A stretch of 64,000 nt of DNA from Flavobacterium sp. Its GTDB lineage: Bacteria; Bacteroidota; Bacteroidia; Flavobacteriales; Flavobacteriaceae. This document shows positions 49,222 through 58,666 of the stretch, one piece after another. A program made the position numbers and the translations under genes. The stretch spans positions 16,906 through 80,905 of the forward strand of contig NZ_JAIXRZ010000051.1 of NCBI RefSeq assembly GCF_027484945.1, written 5' to 3'. The notes beneath the pieces were generated by a model. That model was not told where the DNA came from and ran no database searches. It saw nothing but the letters and a program-made list of their open reading frames with translations. The first letter of the stretch is position 1, and every line of letters begins with the position of its first letter.

Positions 49222-51648
49222 ATGCGAATTTCCTATAATTGGCTTAAGCAATTTTTAAAAATCGATCTGCCATCTGAAGAAACAGCGGCCTTGTTAACCG
49301 ACTTAGGACTCGAAGTAGAAGTTGTCGAAAAATACCAATCGGTTAATGGTGGATTAGTAGGTGTTGTAGTGGGTGAAGTAATTTCTTGTGAAAAACATCC
49401 CGATGCTGATCGATTAAAAGTAACCACTGTTGATTTAGGCGATGGAAATCCTCCGGTACAAATTGTCTGCGGCGCACCCAATGTAGCTGCCGGCCAAAAG
49501 GTTCCTGTAGCCACTATAGGAACTAAATTATTTGATCACGAGGGTAAAGAATTTGAAATCAAAAAAGGAAAAATTCGCGGACAAGAAAGCAATGGGATGA
49601 TTTGTGCAGAGGATGAATTAGGTTTAGGATCCAATCATAATGGGATTATGATTTTGGATTCAAAAATAAAACCGGGCACACCCTTAGCAACCGTGTTGAA
49701 AATTGAAAATGATGAAGTCTTTGAAATTGGCTTAACGCCTAACCGGGCTGACGCGATGTCACACATGGGGGTTGCTCGAGATTTACGTGCTGGTCTCATT
49801 CAGCGCAATAAAAACTGTGAATTGATTACGCCCTCTGTTTCTGCTTTTAAAGTAGATAAACGCACTTTAAAAATCCCAGTAGACGTAGTCGACAGCAAAT
49901 TAGCACCGCGATATTGCGGGGTAACAATTTCTGGAATTAAAGTAAAACCCTCTCCCGAATGGCTCCAAAATCGATTAAAAGCAATCGGACTCACTCCTAA
50001 AAACAATATTGTTGATGTAACCAATTATATTTTACATGATTTAGGACAGCCATTACATGCTTTTGATGCGGCAAAAATCAACGGTAAGCTTATCATTCAA
50101 ACGGTGGCCTCAGGTACGAAATTTACAACTTTGGATGATGTAGAGCGTACCTTGCATGAAGATGATTTAATGATCTGTGATGAAACAGGACCTTTGTGTA
50201 TGGCTGGCGTATTTGGTGGAAAATCATCGGGTGTTACTGAAACTACAACGAGCATCTTTCTTGAAAGCGCCTATTTTAATCCGGTTACAATTCGTAAAAC
50301 AGCAAAACGCCATAGTTTAAGTACCGATGCATCGTTTCGTTTTGAGCGCGGTATCGATCCTAACATTACAGAATACGCATTAAAACGTGCGAGTATGTTA
50401 ATTGTTGAAGTAGCTGGCGGTGAAATAACTTCGGATGTAATTGATTTGTATCCAAAGACAGTAGAAGATTTTTCTGTTTTTTTAAATTTTGACAAAGCAT
50501 TTAAACTGATTGGACAAGAAATCCCTAAAGAAACCATTAAGAAAATCTTGGCTTCTCTAGATATTAAAGTGAACAGTATCACGGATGCGGGTTTAGGATT
50601 AACTATTCCAGCTTATCGTGTGGATGTTCAACGTGAAATTGATGTCATCGAGGACATTTTAAGAGTTTACGGCTATAACAATTTGAATTTTACCAAAAAA
50701 ATAAATGCAACGGTTGCCAATTCACCGCGTACCGAAGATTACAAACTTCAAAATATTGTAGCCACTCAGCTAAATGCTCTAGGATTTAACGAGATGATGG
50801 CCAATTCGCTAACTACAGGAGATTACGTTAAACTATCACCTCAATTAAAAGAGGAATACAATGTTCGCATGCTGAATCCGTTAAGTAATGATTTAGCAAC
50901 AATGCGTCAATCGATGCTTTTTTCGGGTCTAGAAGCCGTATCCTACAATTGTAATCGTAGGAATAGTGATTTAAAATTATTTGAGTTTGGAAAGACCTAC
51001 CATAAATTGTTATCAGGCTATAGTGAGAAAAAACACTTAACGGTTTTCGCTACTGGAAATAGACAAACCGAGTCGTGGACCAATGGGCAACCAAAAGCCT
51101 CCGATTTCTTTTTATTCAAGGGATATATACAAGCAATATTGGATCGGTTGGGCTATGTAAAAACACAGCATAAACCTATACAAAATGATGTGTTTTCTGA
51201 AGGAATTGCGCTGAGTTTAGGTAATGATGTTTTAGTTGAATTAGGAACGGTTAAAAAACACATTTTGAAGCACTTTGACATCAAACAAGATGTTTTTTAT
51301 GCCGATTTCAACTGGGATTTGATTATTAAATTAATTGCAAATAAAATTAAGTTTCAAGAGATTCCAAAATACCCAGAAGTTCGCCGTGATTTAGCGCTAT
51401 TAGTTAATCAATCGGTACCATTTGAAGCAATATACAATACCGCCCGACAAACCGAAAAGAATTTATTAAAACAAATCCAATTGTTTGATGTATACGAGGG
51501 GAAAAATCTTCCTGATGGGAAAAAATCGTATGCGGTTAGTTTTGTATTACAGGATAGTTTGAAAACTTTAACTGAAACGCAAATTGAGAAAATCATGCAT
51601 AAATTGGTGGCCCAATTTGAAACAGAATTAGGGGCTGAATTGCGTTAA
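49222..51648 (+). CDS. pheT: Phenylalanyl-tRNA synthetase beta subunit
   Basis: MRISYNWLKQFLKIDLP, tRNA-binding domain KHPDADRLKVTTVDLG, GLTPNRADAMSHMGVARDL, C-terminal FDX-ACB-like domain. Confidence 0.97.
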   Translation: MRISYNWLKQFLKIDLPSEETAALLTDLGLEVEVVEKYQSVNGGLVGVVVGEVISCEKHPDADRLKVTTVDLGDGNPPVQIVCGAPNVAAGQKVPVATIGTKLFDHEGKEFEIKKGKIRGQESNGMICAEDELGLGSNHNGIMILDSKIKPGTPLATVLKIENDEVFEIGLTPNRADAMSHMGVARDLRAGLIQRNKNCELITPSVSAFKVDKRTLKIPVDVVDSKLAPRYCGVTISGIKVKPSPEWLQNRLKAIGLTPKNNIVDVTNYILHDLGQPLHAFDAAKINGKLIIQTVASGTKFTTLDDVERTLHEDDLMICDETGPLCMAGVFGGKSSGVTETTTSIFLESAYFNPVTIRKTAKRHSLSTDASFRFERGIDPNITEYALKRASMLIVEVAGGEITSDVIDLYPKTVEDFSVFLNFDKAFKLIGQEIPKETIKKILASLDIKVNSITDAGLGLTIPAYRVDVQREIDVIEDILRVYGYNNLNFTKKINATVANSPRTEDYKLQNIVATQLNALGFNEMMANSLTTGDYVKLSPQLKEEYNVRMLNPLSNDLATMRQSMLFSGLEAVSYNCNRRNSDLKLFEFGKTYHKLLSGYSEKKHLTVFATGNRQTESWTNGQPKASDFFLFKGYIQAILDRLGYVKTQHKPIQNDVFSEGIALSLGNDVLVELGTVKKHILKHFDIKQDVFYADFNWDLIIKLIANKIKFQEIPKYPEVRRDLALLVNQSVPFEAIYNTARQTEKNLLKQIQLFDVYEGKNLPDGKKSYAVSFVLQDSLKTLTETQIEKIMHKLVAQFETELGAELR

Positions 51649-51700
51649 TTTAGAAATAGTAAATTAGAGCGATTAATCCAATAACACGTGTATAAAAATA

Positions 51701-51729
51701 AAAAATCCCGAGCGAGCTCGGGATTTTTT
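51701..51729. terminator. Bidirectional intrinsic terminator between pheT and rpsA
   Basis: AAAAATCCCGAGC-GA-GCTCGGGATTTTT. Confidence 0.88.
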
Positions 51730-51753
51730 GTATGGATAGAATCGAATTAACGA

Positions 51754-53517
51754 TTACTTTTCACCTTTTTCCATTTTAGCTTTCAATTCTGCTAAAATAT
51801 CATTGTTATCTCCTAAAGTTGAAGCGGGAGCATTAGTTGAAGTTGACTCAACGGCAGCTTTAACATTTTTGTCTTCTTCTTCTCTAAAGATAGCGGTGTG
51901 TGAAGCAACAACGCGTTTGAATTCTTTATTAAATTCAATCACTTTAAATTCAGCCGCATCGCCTTTTTTCAATTTTTTACCATCTTCTTTTTCTAAGTGA
52001 CGTGCAGGAATAAAGGCAACAACATCATCTCCGAAATCTACTGTAGCACCTTTGTCTACAATTTCAGCGATAGTACCGTTATGAACCGTACCCACTGCAT
52101 AAGCAGCCTCATGTTTATCCCATGGATTTTCAGTAGTTTGTTTATGACCTAACGAAAGTTTTCTTCCGTCAACGTCTAATTCTAAAACAACTACATCTAA
52201 TTTATCACCTACATTTACAAATTCAGATGGGTGCTTGATTTTTTTCGTCCAAGACAAATCAGAGATGTAAACCAAACCATCAATACCTTCTTCTAATTCA
52301 ACAAAAATACCGAAATTAGTGAAATTACGAACGATACCTGTGTGTTTCGAACCTACAGGATATTTTGAAGTGATATCTGTCCAAGGATCTTGAGATAATT
52401 GTTTAATACCTAATGACATTTTACGCTCATCGCGGTCTAATGTTAAGATAACTGCCTCTACTTCATCACCTACTTTTACAAAATCTTGAGCCGAACGCAA
52501 GTGTGTAGACCAAGACATCTCAGATACGTGAATTAATCCTTCAACACCTTCAGCTACTTCAATAAACGCACCGTAGTCAGCAATAACTACTACTTTACCT
52601 TTTACTTTATCGCCTACAGCCAATTCAGATCCTAGAGCATCCCATGGATGTGCATGTAATTGTTTTAAGCCTAATTGGATACGTGTTTTCTCATCATCGA
52701 AATCTAAGATTACTACGTTCAATTTTTGATCTAATTCCAATACTTCACTTGGGTGATTAATACGTGACCATGACAAGTCAGTGATGTGAATTAATCCGTC
52801 AACACCTCCTAAATCAATGAATACACCGTAAGAAGTGATGTTTTTAACCACACCTTCTAATACTTGACCTTTTTCTAATTGACCGATGATTTCTTTTTTC
52901 TGAACTTCGATATCTGCTTCGATCAAAGCTTTGTGTGAAACCACAACATTTTTGAACTCATGGTTAATTTTAACCACCTTGAATTCCATCATTTTGTTCA
53001 CATATACATCGTAATCGCGGATTGGTTTCACATCAATTTGTGAACCTGGCAAGAACGCTTCGATTCCGAAAACGTCAACAATCATACCTCCTTTAGTTCT
53101 ACACTTCACAAAACCGTTTACGATTTCTCCAGTATCGTGTGCTGCAATTACGCGATCCCATGATTTAATCGTTCTCGCTTTACGGTGAGAAAGCACCAAT
53201 TGTCCTGTTTTGTCTTCACGTACATCGATTAATACTTCTACTTTGTCCCCAACTTTCAAGTTAGGATTGTAACGGAATTCGTTTAAAGAGATAACACCTT
53301 CCGATTTTGCATTGATATCCACAATAGCGTCACGGTCAGTAATGCGAACAACTACACCTTCAACAACTTCTTCGTTGTCGGTTGAGATGAACGTCTTAGC
53401 AACTAAGTCTTCAAATTCTCTTAAGTTTTTTTCGTCTACTGCGTCGATTCCTTCGGCATAGTTATGCCAGTTAAATTCATTTAAAAACGCTACTTGATCT
53501 TTGTTTAATTCAGCCAT
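51754..53517 (-). CDS. rpsA: 30S ribosomal protein S1
   Basis: Multiple S1 RNA-binding repeats (VGDKVKGKVVVIADYGAFIEVAEGVEGLIHVSEMSW etc.). Start taken at MAELNKDQVAFLNEFNWHNY, not the upstream TTG at 53628. Confidence 0.96.
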   Translation of the reverse strand: MAELNKDQVAFLNEFNWHNYAEGIDAVDEKNLREFEDLVAKTFISTDNEEVVEGVVVRITDRDAIVDINAKSEGVISLNEFRYNPNLKVGDKVEVLIDVREDKTGQLVLSHRKARTIKSWDRVIAAHDTGEIVNGFVKCRTKGGMIVDVFGIEAFLPGSQIDVKPIRDYDVYVNKMMEFKVVKINHEFKNVVVSHKALIEADIEVQKKEIIGQLEKGQVLEGVVKNITSYGVFIDLGGVDGLIHITDLSWSRINHPSEVLELDQKLNVVILDFDDEKTRIQLGLKQLHAHPWDALGSELAVGDKVKGKVVVIADYGAFIEVAEGVEGLIHVSEMSWSTHLRSAQDFVKVGDEVEAVILTLDRDERKMSLGIKQLSQDPWTDITSKYPVGSKHTGIVRNFTNFGIFVELEEGIDGLVYISDLSWTKKIKHPSEFVNVGDKLDVVVLELDVDGRKLSLGHKQTTENPWDKHEAAYAVGTVHNGTIAEIVDKGATVDFGDDVVAFIPARHLEKEDGKKLKKGDAAEFKVIEFNKEFKRVVASHTAIFREEEDKNVKAAVESTSTNAPASTLGDNNDILAELKAKMEKGEK

Positions 53518-53636
53518 GCTGATTATTCTATTTGTATGTTGTGCTTTTCGAGTTTCTTGAGCGAGTAAAATACACAACAGTGTTTTACGTAAATAGTTCA
53601 GTACCCAATGGAAACTCTTCTTCGCCAAAAGGTGTG

Positions 53637-53644
53637 CAAAAGTA
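53637..53644 (-). promoter_or_regulatory. -7 element (TACTTTTG on minus strand) for rpsA
   Basis: CAAAAGTA on plus strand, about 120 bp upstream of the rpsA ATG. Confidence 0.5.
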
Positions 53645-53702
53645 CGTATTTATTCTCAACCTCAAAACATTTTACGCAGAAAATTAAGTAATTAGCCATA
53701 AA

Positions 53703-53728
53703 AAAACCCATTCCAAAGAACAGGTTTT
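53703..53728 (-). terminator. Probable minus-strand terminator between the FISUMP gene and rpsA
   Basis: Minus strand AAAACCTGTTC-TTTG-GAATGGGTTTTTTT, 11-bp stem with two G-U pairs and a T-tract. Confidence 0.6.
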
Positions 53729-53982
53729 ACAAATCGATTAATGAGCATAGTTTACTTTAATGCTTCCACACGAATACTTTTGCATAGATTTGAGATAAGA
53801 TGTATCAAAAATCTACATAATTGAATCTTTTAAAATATATTCTCTCAGGATTTAGAAATTTGTAGTTTACTGCTGCCCAAGGTATATTAATCTTTTTGAT
53901 TGAGGATGGTATTTTTAGTGTTTTTGACTACTTATAATTTTGATTTGCCTCTTTATTTAATTCACTTGAAGCAAAAAAGGGT

Positions 53983-55335
53983 CTAATCCCTAAGACAACG
54001 AACTGAATAACCTTCCTTCATATCGGTGAGGCCACTGACTGCGAGACTAGAGCCGTAATACAACCAGCGTTGCCAAGCACCTCCGGACTCCTCAGTTGAA
54101 CTCCACCATTCACCTTGGTAGCCAATACTGTCGAATGGTCCATAAAAGTAGCGATGTCCACCAGGATAACCTGTAAAACCTGATTCGTTGGTTGCTGCCG
54201 TGTTGGGAGATAGCCAAAGTGATATGCCTGTTGCTTTCATTTTACCTCCTGCAAACGGTGCACCTCCCAAACAATCAGTTAGTTGCGACCACTCAGCATT
54301 TGTCGGTATATGCCAACCTGTAGGTGCCAGTTTTTTTCTTAGCGAAGGATTAACTGCTGAGGCACCATCGTAAATGCCCGCTACAGCATACCAATTATAC
54401 AGTTTACCATAAGTTGTACCATTGGCTGTTGTATTGTTGTAATAGCACCAAGCTCCAGTTGTGAGGTTTGCCCATTCTGTTGGATCGGTTACTTGAGGAA
54501 TTGGTGTGCCATCACTATACTTAGATACATTTAAATTTTGTTTGGTAAAAGTAAGCCCACAATTGGTAACTGATTGGTAGATGTTACCATCAATATCGAT
54601 CACATTAGGACCAGGAATATTGATTGCCGAAGAATTTTGCAACGTAGTAAAGGTAATTTGGTTACCATATGCTGTTCCTAAACTGTTGGTGGCGTAAGCT
54701 CTTACATAATAAGTCGTATTAGCTATTAGCCCTGTTATATTACTTGTAAAAGTACCAATTCCTGTTCCTTCTGTTGTCCTTGTTGATAAGGAAATCGTAG
54801 GATTAAAACTGGTACTCCAACAAACTCCTCTTTCAGTAATAGCAGCACCACCATCATTTGATATAGTTCCGCTAGTTACAGCAGCAGTTTGTGTAATGGC
54901 TGAAGCTGCCGAAGTCGTTAGTGTTGGTAATGTCACTGTAGCAGTTGTAGTAAGCGTTACATCATTTGTATATGTGAGCGAATTTCCTACTGCATTGTAT
55001 GCACAAACTCGGTAAATATATGTTGTATTGGGTGTGAGTCCTGAATCAGAAAAAATTAATATATCTTGATTTACGGTACCAACAACAGCATAATTTGTAG
55101 AAGCTGTTCTTCTCTCTATTTTAAAACCTATTTCATTGCTTGAGTTATCAGACCACGACAAGTTTATTTGTGAAGAAGAAGCAACGTTTCCCATTAAACC
55201 AGTTGGAGATAATGGTATAATGTTAGTTACAGTGTTTTCGTTGCTATCGGTACTTGTGGAGCAACCAAAAAACATAACTACAAAAATCAATATATTAAAA
55301 TATAAAATTCTATTTTTCATGTGTTTGTTTATCAA
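53983..55335 (-). CDS. Lipoprotein with fibronectin type III-like repeats and a C-terminal FISUMP domain
   Basis: Lipobox FFGC; Fn3-like segments (INLSWSDNSSNEIGFKIERR, TYYVRAYATNSLGTAYGNQITFTT); FISUMP-like KQNLNVSKYSDGTPIPQV, GKLYNWYAV, APTGWHIPTNAEWSQLTD, WWSSTEE, GYSVRCLRD. Confidence 0.85.
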   Translation of the reverse strand: MINKHMKNRILYFNILIFVVMFFGCSTSTDSNENTVTNIIPLSPTGLMGNVASSSQINLSWSDNSSNEIGFKIERRTASTNYAVVGTVNQDILIFSDSGLTPNTTYIYRVCAYNAVGNSLTYTNDVTLTTTATVTLPTLTTSAASAITQTAAVTSGTISNDGGAAITERGVCWSTSFNPTISLSTRTTEGTGIGTFTSNITGLIANTTYYVRAYATNSLGTAYGNQITFTTLQNSSAINIPGPNVIDIDGNIYQSVTNCGLTFTKQNLNVSKYSDGTPIPQVTDPTEWANLTTGAWCYYNNTTANGTTYGKLYNWYAVAGIYDGASAVNPSLRKKLAPTGWHIPTNAEWSQLTDCLGGAPFAGGKMKATGISLWLSPNTAATNESGFTGYPGGHRYFYGPFDSIGYQGEWWSSTEESGGAWQRWLYYGSSLAVSGLTDMKEGYSVRCLRD

Positions 55336-55500
55336 ATAAAAAGTTCAAGTTTGTAAATATTTACAAAATTAAAATTGGTTTACTTTTAAATCAAATTTAT
55401 CACTTTAAGTCTTTCAATTCAACAAATCAGCCTCTCTATTAATACGTTAAAATCAAATATGATGTCGATGATACGGAAAAAAATCAGATATTGTTAAATA

Positions 55501-56742
55501 TTATTCAATAATCGTTTCATGTTTATGCTTAAAGAAAATAGCAAATAATATAGCAATCACGAGTGAATACACTGCAAAAGCCAACCAGATGTTATGCCAA
55601 TCGCTAACACCTTCTTTTACAAAATATTTCCCTATGAAATAGCCTGAAGCTTTACTACCTAAATAAGCACCAAGCCCATTACTCATCATCATAAACAATC
55701 CTTGAGCAGAAGAGCGAATTTTTGTATCCGTTGTTGTTTCCACGAATAAAGAGCCTGAGATATTAAAAAAATCAAAAGCCATTCCGTAAACAATATTAGA
55801 TAATAAAATAAGTATTAAGCCAAAACCATCTGGCATTCCGAAAGCAAGAAAACCAAAACGTAATACCCAGGCAAACATTGAGATTAGCATTACTTGTTTT
55901 ATCCCAAAGCGTTTTAAGAAAAAAGGAATTGTAAGTATAAATAATATCTCTGAAATCTGAGAAAGTGACATGATGAATGTAGAATTTTGCGTTGCAAAAG
56001 AATTCTTGTAAATAGGATTTTCAGAAAAACTATTCAAAAAAGCATCTCCATACATATTAGTCAACTGTAAAGCTGCTCCTAAAAACATTGAAAATAAAAA
56101 GAATAAAGCCATTTTATAATCAACAAACAATTTGAAAGCATCCAAACCTAATTTTTGAAAAATAGTTGCATTTTCATCAATAGAGCGTTGTGGAGGACAT
56201 TTAGGCAATGAAAAAGAGTAAACCCCAAGAATAAAGGCCGCAACTGCTGCAATATAAAACTGATTTGCATTTACATTACTATGTGTGAAATTGGTAATCC
56301 ACATTGCAATAACAAAGCCAATTGTTCCAAATACCCGAATGGGAGGAAAAATTTTTACTACATCAAAATTATTATTCTTTAAAACAGTATAACCAATTGA
56401 ATTTGATAATGAAATGGTTGGCATATAACAAATCATAGCAGCGAAAATGACATAAAAGAACATGTCTGGGCTGTCAATCTGAGGAACTATCAATAAAATA
56501 ATCCCATATAATATATGTAATAACCCATAGAGTTTTTCAGCATTCATCCATTTATCAGCAATTATACCTGTAATAGCAGGCATAAATAACGATGAAAGTG
56601 CTAGCGTTGAAAAAATGGCTCCAAATTCAGGAAATCCCCAACCTTTTGCATTCAAGCAATAGGTTCCAATAGTAATTAGCCATGCTCCCCAAACGAAAAA
56701 TTGGAGAAAACTCATTAAGGTTAATCGAACTTTTATGCTCAT
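55501..56742 (-). CDS. MFS transporter, nucleoside:H+ symporter (NupG-like) family
   Basis: 12-TM pattern; MSIKVRLTLMSFLQFFVWGAWLITIGTYCLN resembles the family N-terminus; FMMMSNGLGAYLGSKASGYFIG. Confidence 0.82.
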   Translation of the reverse strand: MSIKVRLTLMSFLQFFVWGAWLITIGTYCLNAKGWGFPEFGAIFSTLALSSLFMPAITGIIADKWMNAEKLYGLLHILYGIILLIVPQIDSPDMFFYVIFAAMICYMPTISLSNSIGYTVLKNNNFDVVKIFPPIRVFGTIGFVIAMWITNFTHSNVNANQFYIAAVAAFILGVYSFSLPKCPPQRSIDENATIFQKLGLDAFKLFVDYKMALFFLFSMFLGAALQLTNMYGDAFLNSFSENPIYKNSFATQNSTFIMSLSQISEILFILTIPFFLKRFGIKQVMLISMFAWVLRFGFLAFGMPDGFGLILILLSNIVYGMAFDFFNISGSLFVETTTDTKIRSSAQGLFMMMSNGLGAYLGSKASGYFIGKYFVKEGVSDWHNIWLAFAVYSLVIAILFAIFFKHKHETIIE

Positions 56743-56808
56743 AAATTGTAATTCGTTTAAGTGAATATAGTCCGTAAATCTACAAGAATAATTGAGATAA
56801 ACAAAGGA

Positions 56809-57501
56809 TTACAACGATTTCACGTATTCGTTAACCAACTCCAATACCACTTGCAATTGCTCTTCTCTTGTCAAATGCGAATTATCAATTTCAATCGCGT
56901 CTGCTGCTTTAACAAGTGGAGAATCAGAACGATGAGTATCGATATAATCGCGCTCGTTTACGTTTTTTAAAACTTCATCATAGGACACTATCACTCCTTT
57001 AGCTTGAATTTCGTCAAACCGCCGTTGCGCTCGAGTTTCGGCACTCGCATTCATGTAAATTTTCAATTCAGCCTCAGGAAAAACAACTGTACCAATATCG
57101 CGTCCATCCATTACAATCCCTTTTTCTTTTCCCATCGCTTGTTGTTGTTCGACGAGTTTTGAGCGAACGGCAGAAATTTCAGCAACTTTACTGACCAATG
57201 AAGAAACTTCTAAGGTTCGAATTTCCTTTTCTACATTTTGACCATTTAAAAACATTTCGCCAAAACCCAATGCTGGATTGAACACAAAATGCAAAGTGAT
57301 CTGATCTAAATTGGAAATTAAACCTTCAGCATCCAAATGACTAGTCGAAACAAAATGATGTTGCATTGCATACCATGTGACTGCTCGATACATGGCGCCT
57401 GTATCTACGTAAACGTAACCTAATTGTTGCGCCAACTGCTTGGCCAATGTACTTTTTCCTGTAGAAGAAAATCCGTCAATTGCAATGGTAATTTTTTTCA
57501 A
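56809..57501 (-). CDS. cmk: Cytidylate kinase
   Basis: ITIAIDGFSSTGKSTLAKQLAQQLGYVYVDTGAMYRAVTW, VMDGRDIGTVVFPEAELKIYMNAS. Confidence 0.96.
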   Translation of the reverse strand: MKKITIAIDGFSSTGKSTLAKQLAQQLGYVYVDTGAMYRAVTWYAMQHHFVSTSHLDAEGLISNLDQITLHFVFNPALGFGEMFLNGQNVEKEIRTLEVSSLVSKVAEISAVRSKLVEQQQAMGKEKGIVMDGRDIGTVVFPEAELKIYMNASAETRAQRRFDEIQAKGVIVSYDEVLKNVNERDYIDTHRSDSPLVKAADAIEIDNSHLTREEQLQVVLELVNEYVKSL

Positions 57502-57513
57502 TGGTATTTTTTT

Positions 57514-58542
57514 TTAATAATCATCTTGTAAATTGATGGTAAGTCCGAACAAACTCGTATTGGCTGCCAAGGTATACCGCGAATAGGAATAATCAAACTT
57601 TAATCGGCCCATTTTCAAACCAAATCCAGCACAGATTCCTGAAAAGTTGCGTTGATCTACAATCCGCAGTTCTTCGCCTCTTCTGAAATTATAACCTAAT
57701 CGTAAATTAATACTTTTCTTTGGGAATAATTCAATACCAAAAATCATGTGGCGCAATACATTGTTAAAAAAACCAGGGTTATCCTCTTTTGTACCTCCAT
57801 CTAAATTTCCAACCGAACGGTTAGGATTGGAAAAAGCTACATTCCATTGTTGCAAATTTTCTAAGGTGAGATGCCAACGGATAGGCACATTATCCAATTC
57901 CTGTGAAACTCCAACTAACACTTCGAGCGGCAACTTTTCGCGTAAACCCGAATAGGTTGTAATTTGTGTTCCGATATTTCGTACAGAAAGCGCCCAATTG
58001 ATATCATTATCGGAATCGACATACAACATTCCTATATCAGCTGCAGCACCAAATGAGCTATACGATTCTAAGGTTGAGGAGATCAATTTTGCATTTCCTC
58101 CCAAATAAAAAGAAGTAAATGGAATATTATACGAATACCCTAGTGATAAGGCCATTTCACTTCCCGTAAACGAAGTTGTAGGTTGTCCAAATTCATCATA
58201 CCCTTGAAAACTTCCGTAATTTACATAGTTAACACCCGCATGAAACGTGTGTACATGACGGTCATAGGTATAGGCATAAGCAGCAGAGCCATAGGTAACT
58301 TCACCGAATAAACTCCCGTAATTGACTGCTAAGTGATTGTCCATTTCGGCATTAATGGTTGCCGGATTAAATAAGGCTTGATTTACATCAGCATCATATA
58401 AAGTAATTACCTTACCACCCAATGCGGCCTGCCGAGGAGAAGTAACTAAATTTAAAAATTGAAAAACCGACTTACCTCCTACTTGTCCCCAACTCCAGAA
58501 AGTGATGAACAGTACTATAAATAAGTATTGATTTTTCTTCAT
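57514..58542 (-). CDS. porQ: Type IX secretion system protein PorQ
   Basis: Secreted PorV/PorQ-like barrel: GGKSVFQFLNLVTSPRQAALGGKVITLYDADVNQALFNPATI; C-terminal RLKFDYSYSRY; located between lon and cmk. Confidence 0.88.
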   Translation of the reverse strand: MKKNQYLFIVLFITFWSWGQVGGKSVFQFLNLVTSPRQAALGGKVITLYDADVNQALFNPATINAEMDNHLAVNYGSLFGEVTYGSAAYAYTYDRHVHTFHAGVNYVNYGSFQGYDEFGQPTTSFTGSEMALSLGYSYNIPFTSFYLGGNAKLISSTLESYSSFGAAADIGMLYVDSDNDINWALSVRNIGTQITTYSGLREKLPLEVLVGVSQELDNVPIRWHLTLENLQQWNVAFSNPNRSVGNLDGGTKEDNPGFFNNVLRHMIFGIELFPKKSINLRLGYNFRRGEELRIVDQRNFSGICAGFGLKMGRLKFDYSYSRYTLAANTSLFGLTINLQDDY

Positions 58543-58620
58543 AATTTTAAAATAATATCCACTACTAACGGAATTGCTAAGATATTATTTTTTGTCGGTT
58601 TGCTAAAGACTAAAAATAAT

Positions 58621-58647
58621 AAAGCGCAGTATTACCCACTGCGCTTT
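58621..58647 (-). terminator. Intrinsic terminator downstream of lon
   Basis: AAAGCGCAGT-ATTACCC-ACTGCGCTTT; T-rich on the minus strand side. Confidence 0.75.
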
Positions 58648-58666
58648 ACTGAAAATTCTATTTAAA

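Noticed and set aside
53518-53628. Extended N-terminus of ribosomal protein S1 from a TTG codon
   Set aside because: S1 N-terminus fits MAELNKDQ; the upstream frame is better explained as leader.
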